This document shows, in pieces, positions 32,775 through 43,183 of a DNA stretch of 43,199 bases. Each line of letters begins with the position of its first letter. The first letter of the stretch is position 1. The translations under genes and the position numbers were made by a program. The notes below the pieces were generated by a model, which had not been told where the DNA came from, did not search any database, and worked only from the letters and a program-made list of their open reading frames with translations. Source of the stretch: Alphaproteobacteria bacterium (GTDB taxonomy: Bacteria > Pseudomonadota > Alphaproteobacteria > Micavibrionales > Micavibrionaceae); contig JAESRE010000002.1 of assembly GCA_016764775.1 (NCBI GenBank), forward strand, positions 1 to 43,199, in the 5' to 3' direction.

Positions 32775-33170
32775 ATGGAGCAAGCAAAACCAAAAAACAC
32801 AGAATTCAATGTGAAATTAGGCAAGAAACTGAGTTTTCTTCGTCAGAACCGGAGCCTTTCGCAGGGTGAATTGGGAGATTTATTAGGTGTTCGGGCACAG
32901 CAAATACATAAATACGAAACAGGTGAAAACCGAGTAACGGTTGAGAGGCTCAAAGACTGTGCGGATGTTTTGGGGGTATCTATGAATTATTTTTTCATAG
33001 ATAAAAATGGCCCTTTTAATACTGATGATAATGAACTTCTTCAGCTTGTAAGTGAATTTTACAGCGTTCCAAGCGACGTCAGAGTTGAATTTTTAGCTTT
33101 AGTGCGAAAACTCCGGCAGTTTTCTCAGCAATATCAAAATTCCTACAATGAAGTGGAGGAGGCAGATTAA
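32775..33170 (+). CDS. XRE-family transcriptional regulator next to the vir operon
   Basis: 131 aa from ATG 32775; the frame is open to 32682 and an ATG pair at 32718 is an alternative, since none has a convincing ribosome site. A Cro/CI-type helix-turn-helix covers ~13-66 (LGKKLSFLRQNRSLSQGELGDLLGVRAQQIHKYETG, VTVERLKDCADVLGVSMNYFF). The C-terminal half is helical. It is divergent from virB2, so it is the obvious candidate for controlling transfer. It overlaps the next gene by 1 nt. Confidence 0.8.
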   Translation: MEQAKPKNTEFNVKLGKKLSFLRQNRSLSQGELGDLLGVRAQQIHKYETGENRVTVERLKDCADVLGVSMNYFFIDKNGPFNTDDNELLQLVSEFYSVPSDVRVEFLALVRKLRQFSQQYQNSYNEVEEAD

Positions 33171-33643
33171 TGAAGTTTCTCAAATTAACAATTTTGGCTC
33201 TTCTGGCTGTATTCGTTTTAAACCCTTCCCTCGGAAATTCTGCCAGCCAAGACGCTTGTGCGATTTGGATATGCTTGCCCGGAGGGTTCCCATCGGAATG
33301 CAGCGGAGCTTACAGCGAGTTTAAAAAGCGTATTAAAAAGGGCAGAGATCCGCTTCCTAGGCTATCATCATGTACGACCGGGCCGAATGGTGAAAAGGTA
33401 GACGGTCATTATCAGCTTGGATATGAGAGATTTGAGCCATGCGATGATGGTTACGTATTAAGGGAAAGGCGGCAGGGCTACAGATCCACTCAAGGGGTAT
33501 GTTACCGTACTCAATGCGTACCGCAACAATATCAGGAGAATTACAATTACAGGTGTGAGCATTATCAAGCTGTTGTTCGGTCAAAACCTCATTTTATTAA
33601 AATGTGGGTTGATGGGGCGTATTTAGGGCAATATTTTTATTAG
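33170..33643 (+). CDS. Secreted Cys-rich protein, TrbM/KikA-like
   Basis: 157 aa with a signal peptide (1-~25, LGNSASQ). The mature N-terminus DACAIWICLPGGFPSECSGAYSEFKKRI with PLPRLSSC resembles the TrbM/KikA family of conjugation proteins. Ten or so Cys in the mature chain suggest disulfides. It is co-transcribed with the XRE regulator, beside the vir operon. Assignment is by local similarity only. Confidence 0.6.
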   Translation: MKFLKLTILALLAVFVLNPSLGNSASQDACAIWICLPGGFPSECSGAYSEFKKRIKKGRDPLPRLSSCTTGPNGEKVDGHYQLGYERFEPCDDGYVLRERRQGYRSTQGVCYRTQCVPQQYQENYNYRCEHYQAVVRSKPHFIKMWVDGAYLGQYFY

Positions 33644-33668
33644 AAATTAGCAATGCTGATTTTAATTA

Positions 33669-33697
33669 TTGAGTTAGTAACTCTTCAGTGATATTGT
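33669..33697 (+). promoter_or_regulatory. Predicted promoter of the czc block
   Basis: TTGAGT (33669-33674), 17-bp spacer and TATTGT (33692-33697). A dyad GAGTT-AGT-AACTC (33671-33683) overlaps it. The predicted start falls at or near the ATG at 33705, and no ribosome site is visible, so the first mRNA may be leaderless. Confidence 0.4.
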
Positions 33698-33704
33698 CAT
33701 CTCA

Positions 33705-34025
33705 ATGAGCAAGTTTTTTTTAATACTTTCCGCTTTCGCATTGATCGTCTCCGTGACGGTCTGCGTTTCGCATGCTGCTCATGCCAGTGTTGATACGGAC
33801 ACGGAAATCTCCATAAGCATTGATGCCGACGGTTCAAGCGATAATAAGCTGGGCAGTAACGGTTGCTATATGTTGTGCGGTGGTTGTTGTGTTCATCACG
33901 CGATGAATACATCCTTTGGTGTAAAAGACTTTGCCGTTCTTGGTAAAGATCAAATGAGCCTTCCCAACACATCCCTCTTTGTTTCAGACTTGATTTACGG
34001 CCTGAAACGTCCCCCTAAAGCTTAA
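33705..34025 (+). CDS. Small secreted Cys/His protein heading the metal-resistance block
   Basis: 106 aa with a signal peptide (1-~27, HAAHA). The mature chain has an Asp/Ser-rich segment, then CYMLCGGCCVHH (residues ~53-64), a probable metal-binding cluster, and the ending FVSDLIYGLKRPPKA. Similar small CopL-like or DUF2946-like proteins precede RND metal efflux genes in Proteobacteria, as I recall. It may sense or buffer periplasmic metal. czcC begins 136 nt later. Confidence 0.6.
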   Translation: MSKFFLILSAFALIVSVTVCVSHAAHASVDTDTEISISIDADGSSDNKLGSNGCYMLCGGCCVHHAMNTSFGVKDFAVLGKDQMSLPNTSLFVSDLIYGLKRPPKA

Positions 34026-34161
34026 ATCTATAAGGCGTAGTATATCTGCCGTTTGACGATAGTCGCGGCTGATAAATTTTTACGACCTTTTCATCTGGGA
34101 CTGCGCGGTTTTTTCAGCGCGGCCTGACCCCATTTTGATTTAAGCTTAAGGAACTAACTAC

Positions 34162-35445
34162 ATGAAAAAATACCTCACTATGTCTGCAATGGCAGTGCTG
34201 CTATGGCAGCCGACCATGGCGAATGCGGATGGTCTTGATAAAGAAACAGCCCTTCGAAAGGCGTTGCAGAACAATCCCACCTATATGGCGGCACTTGCGG
34301 CTATTGACGCGGCAGATGGCTCACGCCTTCAAGCCTCTTTGCCGCCGAATCCCGATGCCGTTTTTGAAATCGAAAACTTCGCCGGAGAGGATGAAAATGA
34401 AGGCTTTGATGGAGCCGAACTCACACTTGGTATTGAGCAAACGATTGAGATGGGCGGCAAGCGTAGCAATCGCACCAAGGTCGCCGATTTTGATTATAAA
34501 ATTTCTCAACAACAAGCCAAAGCACAAGCCTTGAGCCTTCTCGCTGAAACTGAATATGCCTTTATCCGCGTAGCCGTGGCACAGGAACGCATGGCACTGG
34601 CTGACAAGCGCCTCGATCTAGCGGATAAAACCCACAGCATCGTCAAAAAACGCATTGGCGCTGCAAAAGCAGCAGACATTCAGCACACTAAAGCCGATAT
34701 TGAACAAGCAGCGGCAGAAGTTGAAAAACGCAAGGCCCAAAAAGAATTAGTTACGGCACAAAATGATCTGGGGCGGTTGCTCGGTGTTATGGATGTGTCC
34801 GATCTTGATATTGAGGCCGATCTAGGCGCATTGCCGGATCTGATTGAAAAGCAAACTCTTCTGGATGCTTTAAGGAATGCCCCGCAATCGCAAGCACAGG
34901 AATTTGCCAAGATGCAAGCGCGCTCTTCTTTTGATCTTGCGAGATCACAGGGCGTCCCTGATCCGACTTTTGGTCTGGGTGTGCGGCGTTTTAATGAAAA
35001 TGACAGTACAGCTTTGGTGGCCAGTCTGTCTTTTCCTATTCCTGTCTTTAATCGTAATCAGGGCGGAATTCAAGAAGCCAAGGCCAATATGATCAAGGCC
35101 GATGCGCAAAGCTATGCTGCTGGACTATCTTTACGGCAATCCGCAATTCAGGCATGGGAAAGCCTCGCTTCATCACTGGAAGAAACCAGCCGTTATCAGG
35201 ACGAAATTATTCCTAGCGCCCGTAAAGCTTACAGCCAAGCCGATGATGGATATGGGCGCGGTGCTTTTACGTTTCTGGATCTGCTCGATGCACAGCGCAC
35301 ATTGTATGAGGTACAAGAAGCCCGTCTGGACAGCCTGTTGAGCGTTTATGAGGCCAAAGCACAAACCGATTTTTTGATGGGAACACACAGCTCTCTGATC
35401 ACGCAAATATCGCAAACAAAGAATAAAGGACAAAATGATGAATAG
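34162..35445 (+). CDS. czcC: CzcC-type outer-membrane efflux protein (TolC family)
   Basis: 427 aa with a signal peptide (1-~22, MANA). Two TolC-type repeats with long helices are visible (ALRKALQNNPTYMAALAAI and the second LLDALRNAPQSQAQEFAKMQ), and FLDLLDAQRTLYEVQEARL near the end is typical of the family. It provides the outer-membrane channel of the CzcCBA heavy-metal exporter. It overlaps czcB by 11 nt. Confidence 0.88.
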   Translation: MKKYLTMSAMAVLLWQPTMANADGLDKETALRKALQNNPTYMAALAAIDAADGSRLQASLPPNPDAVFEIENFAGEDENEGFDGAELTLGIEQTIEMGGKRSNRTKVADFDYKISQQQAKAQALSLLAETEYAFIRVAVAQERMALADKRLDLADKTHSIVKKRIGAAKAADIQHTKADIEQAAAEVEKRKAQKELVTAQNDLGRLLGVMDVSDLDIEADLGALPDLIEKQTLLDALRNAPQSQAQEFAKMQARSSFDLARSQGVPDPTFGLGVRRFNENDSTALVASLSFPIPVFNRNQGGIQEAKANMIKADAQSYAAGLSLRQSAIQAWESLASSLEETSRYQDEIIPSARKAYSQADDGYGRGAFTFLDLLDAQRTLYEVQEARLDSLLSVYEAKAQTDFLMGTHSSLITQISQTKNKGQNDE

Positions 35446-36571
35446 AAAATTATTATCCATAGCAGTGCTGGGGCTTGCGCTTTTTGCATGGCAACTTACA
35501 CCTACAATAATCACTTCGGCGAAAGCTGAAACAGAAGCGCATGATGATCACGGTCATGATGAACAAAAAGACCACGGCCATGATGACGGGCATGAGCATG
35601 AAGATGCCCATGATGAAACTGATGGTGACGATCACGGTGATGACCATTCCGAGGAAGGGGATAACCATGACGAACACGGTCATGACAGCCATAAAAAGGA
35701 AGACAGCCACGATGACCATGGTCATGGCGGAGGCGACGATCATGGCGAGCATGAGGAAGGTAAAGTTGAAATTACGCCGGATGCCGCCAAGCTGACGGGT
35801 GTTCAATTCAAACAAGCCGGCCCTGATACTGTGGCCATGACAACACCTCTGACAGGACGTATTGTTTTAAATGAAAATAAAACGGCCAATGTCCGCGCAC
35901 GATTTCCAGGAATTGTAAAAGCCGTCCACGTCAACCTTGGTGATAGCGTCGAAAAAGGGCAAAAACTTGCTACAGTAGAGAGTAATGAAAGCCTGAATGC
36001 CTATATTGTTTATGCCCCCATGGATGGGGTAATCCTAAAGCGAGAGACCAATATTGGCGATGTGACAAACGGCAAGGAATTGTTTGTGATTGCCGATCTA
36101 TCGACCGTATGGGCTAAATATCATATCTTCCCACGCGATGTGCCAATGATCAAAAAGGGGCAAAAGGTCGATATTCATACACTTGATGAAAAGAACCGCC
36201 AGAATGCGGAAATATCAATGCTGTTTCCAACCACTGATGCGTTAAGCCAAACTGTTATTGCGATTGCAGAGCTTTCTAATGAAAGCGGTGTCTGGCGCCC
36301 AGGTATGACGATTGAAGGGGATATAAAAGTTGGCGAAAAGCAAGCCGCTATCGCTGTCCCGCGCTCAGCCCTGCAATTTATTGAAGAGCAACAAGTCATC
36401 TTTATCAAAGAGGGCAATACCTATGAACCGCGCCCTGTAAAAATCGGCATGACCGGAACGGAAAATGTAGAGATTACTTCCGGCCTAAAAAGCGGTGAGA
36501 CGTACGTGAGTGCCGGAAGCTTTGTCATCAAGGCCGATATCCTAAAAGGCACAGCCGCCCACGAACATTAA
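35435..36571 (+). CDS. czcB: CzcB-type periplasmic adaptor with His-rich extension
   Basis: 378 aa. After an N-terminal membrane/signal segment, residues ~30-107 form an extreme His/Asp/Glu-rich stretch with repeated HDDHGH and DDGHEH motifs, a likely metal-binding or chaperone arm. The adaptor core follows: VRARFPGIVKAVHVNLGDSVEKGQKLATVES (barrel-sandwich/lipoyl) and the beta-barrel and membrane-proximal regions. It connects CzcA to CzcC. The low-complexity codons make this region prone to length variation. Confidence 0.9.
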   Translation: MMNRKLLSIAVLGLALFAWQLTPTIITSAKAETEAHDDHGHDEQKDHGHDDGHEHEDAHDETDGDDHGDDHSEEGDNHDEHGHDSHKKEDSHDDHGHGGGDDHGEHEEGKVEITPDAAKLTGVQFKQAGPDTVAMTTPLTGRIVLNENKTANVRARFPGIVKAVHVNLGDSVEKGQKLATVESNESLNAYIVYAPMDGVILKRETNIGDVTNGKELFVIADLSTVWAKYHIFPRDVPMIKKGQKVDIHTLDEKNRQNAEISMLFPTTDALSQTVIAIAELSNESGVWRPGMTIEGDIKVGEKQAAIAVPRSALQFIEEQQVIFIKEGNTYEPRPVKIGMTGTENVEITSGLKSGETYVSAGSFVIKADILKGTAAHEH

Positions 36572-36587
36572 AATTGAAGCTATATAG

Positions 36588-39776
<3,189 letters not shown>

Positions 39777-39790
39777 AAGGAGAAAAAACT

Positions 39791-40039
39791 ATGAAAACAT
39801 CAATGTTAATAACCGCAGCCGCGCTAACCATTGGAGTTGGAAGTGCACAAGCTGACGTAAGGGATTATACGCCGGAGCAAATAAAAGAAATGCCTCGCTT
39901 TAGCAGTATCGAGCAACAGCGCTGCCTAAAATCCCGCTATAGATCAGTTAAAAAACGTCTGGAATGTAAAAAAGAAGTACGTGTCGAAATTTTTGAAAAA
40001 AGGCAAGCGCGTCAAGATAAAGAAAGTGAAAAAGGGTAA
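39791..40039 (+). CDS. Small periplasmic protein after czcA
   Basis: 82 aa with a signal peptide (1-~21, GSAQA). The mature chain is basic and mostly helical (RDYTPEQIKEMPRF, then RCLKSRYRSVKKRLECKKEVRVE), with two Cys. Ribosome site GAAGGAG is well placed, 14 nt after czcA. No family recognised; it may be an accessory of the efflux system. Confidence 0.6.
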   Translation: MKTSMLITAAALTIGVGSAQADVRDYTPEQIKEMPRFSSIEQQRCLKSRYRSVKKRLECKKEVRVEIFEKRQARQDKESEKG

Positions 40040-40042
40040 AAA

Positions 40043-40429
40043 ATGAGACAAAACCATCATCATAGGCGCCCCTCTGAAATAGGAGAGCAAGAACATGTAC
40101 CAAGAGCCCATAATCGTTTTGTGTTGCCGTGCTCTGTCTGCATTATTGACTCTACAATTTATCCTATTGTTGATTGGTCAATGGGTGGTGTTCAAATTGT
40201 CGCTGATCCTCGCATGTTTTCACAAAATCAGGAATTAGAACTGATTTTAAAGTTTAAGCTACAGGACTCAATTGTAGAAATTCCATGTAAAGGTGAAATT
40301 GTCCGCAAAGCGACTGATAGGCTCGGAATAAAGTTAGAACCTTTAAATCAAGAAGCCCATCAGCTTTCTATGAAGGTGCTCGATAGTTGTGTTGTCAATG
40401 AATTTGCGAATTCTCAAGCCAATGATTAA
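40043..40429 (+). CDS. PilZ-domain protein
   Basis: 128 aa. RAHNR (21-25) fits the RxxxR motif and DWSMGG (44-49) the (D/N)xSxxG motif that together bind cyclic di-GMP in PilZ domains; the following beta-strands (VDWSMGGVQIV, LELILKFKL, IVEIPCKGEIVRK, LGIKLEP) complete the fold. A His-rich N-terminus (QNHHHRRP) precedes it. It starts 3 nt after the small periplasmic gene, so it is part of the metal-resistance transcript. A strong hairpin terminator follows. Confidence 0.7.
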   Translation: MRQNHHHRRPSEIGEQEHVPRAHNRFVLPCSVCIIDSTIYPIVDWSMGGVQIVADPRMFSQNQELELILKFKLQDSIVEIPCKGEIVRKATDRLGIKLEPLNQEAHQLSMKVLDSCVVNEFANSQAND

Positions 40430-40440
40430 AAAGAAATGCA

Positions 40441-40469
40441 AAACTGCTGTGCTTGGTGCACAGCAGTTT
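40441..40469. terminator. Bidirectional terminator between PilZ and the Met-rich protein gene
   Basis: AAACTGCTGTGC (40441-40452) and GCACAGCAGTTT (40458-40469) form a perfect 12-bp stem with a 5-nt loop and A/T ends on both sides. It lies between two convergent genes. Confidence 0.75.
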
Positions 40470-40489
40470 ATATCGGAACAGTACTTTTT

Positions 40490-40933
40490 TTACTGGACGC
40501 GCTGCATGGAACCGTTATCAGGGTCAACGCTCCAACGATCAACGAGTGTTCCGTCCTGTGTCAGAATATCGCCGATAATATTGCCGTCTTCGCCTGTTTT
40601 CACATCCCCGACTTTGAGGCGGCTGTTTCCCTGCCACGAAAGATCATTTTCAAGCATGGTGCGAACATGATTTTCCGTCAATTTATCAACCGGAGCCATC
40701 GGCCCTTGACCACGCATCATGGGACAGGGGCAATTTTTCATGCCAGTGCATCCCATGGGCATATTATCCATGCTGCCCATCATGTTATTATCCTTACCTG
40801 TCATGTCTTGCCAGGGCGCTTGCTGTTGGGTCTGTGTTTGCGGTGCGTCCTGCGCTTGTGCCATTACACCAGCAACTGGAAAGCTCAACAGCGCTCCAGC
40901 TACAGCCAAAGGCATTATAAATTTTCGTTTCAT
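40490..40933 (-). CDS. Periplasmic Met/Cys-rich protein, probable metal binding
   Basis: 147 aa with a signal peptide (1-~25, VMAQA). A Gln-rich spacer precedes a Met/Cys cluster (NNMMGSMDNMPMGCTGMKNCPCPMM shortened here to its motifs MMGSMDNM and CTGMKNCPC), typical of Cu or soft-metal binding. The C-terminal ~60 residues resemble a PepSY-like or YpeB-like small domain (VGDVKTGEDGNIIGDIL, DRWSVDPDNG). It is divergent from merR and may be controlled from the shared operator. Confidence 0.6.
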   Translation of the reverse strand: MKRKFIMPLAVAGALLSFPVAGVMAQAQDAPQTQTQQQAPWQDMTGKDNNMMGSMDNMPMGCTGMKNCPCPMMRGQGPMAPVDKLTENHVRTMLENDLSWQGNSRLKVGDVKTGEDGNIIGDILTQDGTLVDRWSVDPDNGSMQRVQ

Positions 40934-40983
40934 AGTGAATCTCCTTTTGTTTGTGCCTTGTCTTTTTATCGTGCTTTTCGTAT

Positions 40984-41008
40984 AAAATCTACAACTATTG
41001 TAGATTTT
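40984..41008. promoter_or_regulatory. MerR operator in the divergent intergenic region
   Basis: AAAATCTACA (40984-40993) and TGTAGATTTT (40999-41008) form perfect 10-bp arms around a 5-bp centre, the shape of a MerR-family site. It lies 17 bp upstream of merR and 51 bp upstream of the divergent Met-rich gene. Spacing TTTCGT-19-TAGATT is possible on the plus strand but weak. Confidence 0.65.
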
Positions 41009-41024
41009 TTTTAAGGAGAATATT

Positions 41025-41447
41025 ATGCAGGCACAAAAACTAGCGATTGGCGCATTATCCCGAAAGAGCGGCTGTAAACTTCAGACGATTAGGCACTATG
41101 AAGAGATTGGATTATTGCCGCCCCCTAAACGAACGAACGGCAATCACAGGCTTTATAATGAACATCATATTGATCGCTTGATTTTTATACGGCGTGGACG
41201 TGAACTTGGTTTTTCCATTGAAGATATTCGTGAGCTTTTTGAGTTAAGCGAAAATCCAGATGCCTCCTGCGAAAAGGCCAGTGCTATTGCAAAGCGGCAT
41301 CTGGAAAATATTAAAAAGAGTAAAGCGAGCCTTACGGCTTTGGAAACGGAACTGAGTACAATGATTAATGCCTGTCCAAATAACAAAACCTCAACATGCC
41401 GTATTATTGAGGCGCTCAGTTCCCCTAAAAACAAAGAGAACGCATGA
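41025..41447 (+). CDS. MerR-family heavy-metal-responsive regulator
   Basis: 140 aa. Winged HTH at 6-70 (IGALSRKSGCKLQTIRHYEEIGLLPPPKR, RLIFIRRGRELGFSIEDI) and a dimerisation helix. Metal-site candidates are Cys82, Cys117 and Cys125. Cys82 and Cys117 match the ligands of MerR/CadR/ZntR-type divalent sensors, while CueR-type copper sensors lack the first Cys; this argues for a divalent metal such as Cd, Zn, Pb or Hg. Ribosome site AAGGAG. It overlaps lspA by 4 nt, so it leads the downstream operon. Confidence 0.85.
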   Translation: MQAQKLAIGALSRKSGCKLQTIRHYEEIGLLPPPKRTNGNHRLYNEHHIDRLIFIRRGRELGFSIEDIRELFELSENPDASCEKASAIAKRHLENIKKSKASLTALETELSTMINACPNNKTSTCRIIEALSSPKNKENA

Positions 41448-41953
41448 AAAACTTTTTCTTAAAATTCCGGTTTCAGATTTTGGCGATATTATTGGCTGTT
41501 CCAGTCATTCTTATAGACCGCATGATCGAATATGCTGTTTCGTTCTACATACAAAACTCCGAGGGGTTCGTAAAAATCACGCCGTTTTTTAATCTGGTCT
41601 GGACGGGCAATGATGGTATCAGTTTTGGGATGCTACAGGATCTGGCGTATGGCAAATGGCTGCTCTCAATTTTGGCCTTTATCATTACAGGATTCTTTTT
41701 CATCTGGCTTATGCGGACTAAATCACTATGGGTAGCCTGCGCTCTGGGACTGATTATCGGCGGCGCTTTAGGCAATACATTTGAACGGCTGTACTATGGT
41801 TATGTGATAGATATCTTGGACTTCCATTTTGCCGGATATCACTGGCCTGCTTTCAACCTGACAGACAGCGCCATTGTCGGCGGTGTAACACTGCTCATGT
41901 TTTATGAATTTTTCAAAACGTCAAAGCTTGAAGATTTAAAGGGGGAAGAATAG
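41444..41953 (+). CDS. lspA: Lipoprotein signal peptidase II
   Basis: 169 aa with four membrane spans. Catalytic aspartates are in VIDILDF (Asp123) and FNLTDSAI (Asp141), and NDGISFGML matches the conserved loop. The usual GNxxDR motif reads GNTFER, an Asp-to-Glu change outside the catalytic pair. Plasmid lspA copies within Zn/Cd/Pb resistance operons are known (PbrC-like); they process metal-related lipoproteins. Overlaps merR by 4 nt and the transporter by 1 nt. Confidence 0.88.
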   Translation: MKNFFLKFRFQILAILLAVPVILIDRMIEYAVSFYIQNSEGFVKITPFFNLVWTGNDGISFGMLQDLAYGKWLLSILAFIITGFFFIWLMRTKSLWVACALGLIIGGALGNTFERLYYGYVIDILDFHFAGYHWPAFNLTDSAIVGGVTLLMFYEFFKTSKLEDLKGEE

Positions 41954-42576
41954 TGGCCGATAAATGCGGCGATTCATGCGGTAGCCAGTCTTTTGAGGGG
42001 CTTTCGGATACTTATAAGAAAATTTTATGGGTGGTGGTTGCGATTAACGGCCTGATGTTTCTGGTTGAAATTATCGCAGGGTTTCTGGCCGACTCAACGG
42101 CCCTGAAAGCTGATGCGCTTGATTTTCTTGGAGATACCGCCACCTATGGAGTGACGCTTCTGGTGATCGGTAAATCTTTAAAAACAAGGGCAATGGCGGC
42201 TCTGCTCAAAGGCTTGAGCCTGGGTGCAATGGCGCTGTTTGTGCTTGGCTTTACCCTGTACCGCGTTGTTGTCATTGGTGAGCCGGAACCATTGACAATG
42301 GGGGCGATAGGCTTTTTGGCGCTGTTAGCCAATATGGTTAGCGTCCTACTTTTGTTGAAATACCGCGAAGGGGATTCCAATATTCGCTCGGTCTGGCTGT
42401 GCAGCCGCAATGACGCTATCGGCAATGTTGCTGTGATACTGGCCGGAGCGGGCGTTTTTGCAAGCGGCACGGCGTGGCCGGATATCATCGTTGCTTTTGT
42501 GATCGCCGGATTGTTCATGCACTCATCCGTCAAAATCACGCGACAAGCCTTGTCCGAAATTAAAAAAGGAAAGTAA
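41953..42576 (+). CDS. Cation diffusion facilitator-like transporter, short form
   Basis: 207 aa starting with GTG at 41953, which overlaps the lspA stop. Six membrane spans are visible. TM2 has ADALDFLGD (Asp54, Asp57), the metal-binding acidic pair region, and TM5 has SRNDAIGN, replacing the usual HxxxD. An N-terminal CGDSCG motif could bind metal. The C-terminal cytoplasmic domain of standard CDF proteins is missing, as in the short Zn/Co transporter subfamily. It probably exports a divalent metal with the merR-lspA operon. Confidence 0.8.
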   Translation: MADKCGDSCGSQSFEGLSDTYKKILWVVVAINGLMFLVEIIAGFLADSTALKADALDFLGDTATYGVTLLVIGKSLKTRAMAALLKGLSLGAMALFVLGFTLYRVVVIGEPEPLTMGAIGFLALLANMVSVLLLLKYREGDSNIRSVWLCSRNDAIGNVAVILAGAGVFASGTAWPDIIVAFVIAGLFMHSSVKITRQALSEIKKGK

Positions 42577-42578
42577 AT

Positions 42579-42749
42579 ATGGGACACGGACATTCACACG
42601 GATATTTGTTTGAATTAGGTGAAAAACGCTTATGGCGGGCTGTAGCCGCTAGTTGCTTAAGTGGGTTTGGCTATTATGTTTTGCTGTTTAATGACATGTT
42701 TTCAGACTCTGATTATTGCTCCTCTAAAAAAAAGGCTTGTGCAGTATGA
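42579..42749 (+). CDS. Small His/Cys-containing hypothetical protein, 56 aa
   Basis: The product begins MGHGHSHGYLFELGEKRLW, has one hydrophobic segment (~22-38) and ends in a Cys-containing basic tail (YCSSKKKACAV). A GGAAAG ribosome site lies in the end of the transporter gene, and the stop overlaps the tauE start as ATGA. The N-terminal His cluster suggests metal contact. No family recognised. Coding is supported by the tight overlaps on both sides. Confidence 0.6.
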   Translation: MGHGHSHGYLFELGEKRLWRAVAASCLSGFGYYVLLFNDMFSDSDYCSSKKKACAV

Positions 42750-43183
42750 TGGAAATTCTGGGATATATCGCCGCCTTTATTATGGGCGTCACATTGGGAA
42801 GTATCGGCGGCGGCGGTTCAATCCTGACAGTTCCAATTCTTGTTTATCTTATGGGTGTAACACCTGTCACTGCAACAGGATACTCACTTTTAATTGTAGG
42901 ATCGGCAGCAGCTTTTGGTGCTTTTCGTTATTATCGCCAAGGTCTTATTGATATGAAGGCAGCGATTACGTTCGCAATTCCTTCTATCGTTGCTGTTTAT
43001 TTGACCCGTGCTTTCCTGATGCCAGCAATTCCTGACCAGATTACAAGCGTCCCTTTTGTAGTTAGCAAAGACATTGCCATTATGGTTTTATTTGCAATAT
43101 TAATGAAAGCTTTAACGGCAAACTCAGGGATGAATTATTGGATCGTGAATTGTTCGATACTCTGCATGAAGCGCAGGTTCTGA
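42746..43183 (+). pseudogene. TauE/SafE-family transporter, truncated by an IS fragment
   Basis: From ATG 42746 the first ~119 residues are a normal N-terminal half of a TauE/SafE (DUF81) permease: GVTLGSIGGGGSILTVPILVYLMG, TPVTATGYSLLIVG, then further spans and VPFVVSKDIAIMVLFAILM. At about 43104 the family match ends, and the remaining 26 codons come from another frame of a transposase gene. The C-terminal half of the permease is missing, so it is probably non-functional. It was the last gene of the merR operon. Confidence 0.8.

Noticed and set aside
35453..35815. Hydrophobic minus-strand frame opposite the start of czcB
   Set aside because: Its Met/Val/Ile-rich sequence is just the reverse complement of the His/Asp codon repeats.
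40436..41014. Plus-strand frame across the Met-rich protein gene and merR operator
   Set aside because: It contains the terminator and the operator; the minus-strand gene has a signal peptide, metal motifs and a normal start.
42661..42951. Alternative frame overlapping the 56-aa gene and tauE
   Set aside because: The tauE frame shows clear family motifs, and the 56-aa gene is coupled to its neighbours; the alternative frame has neither.
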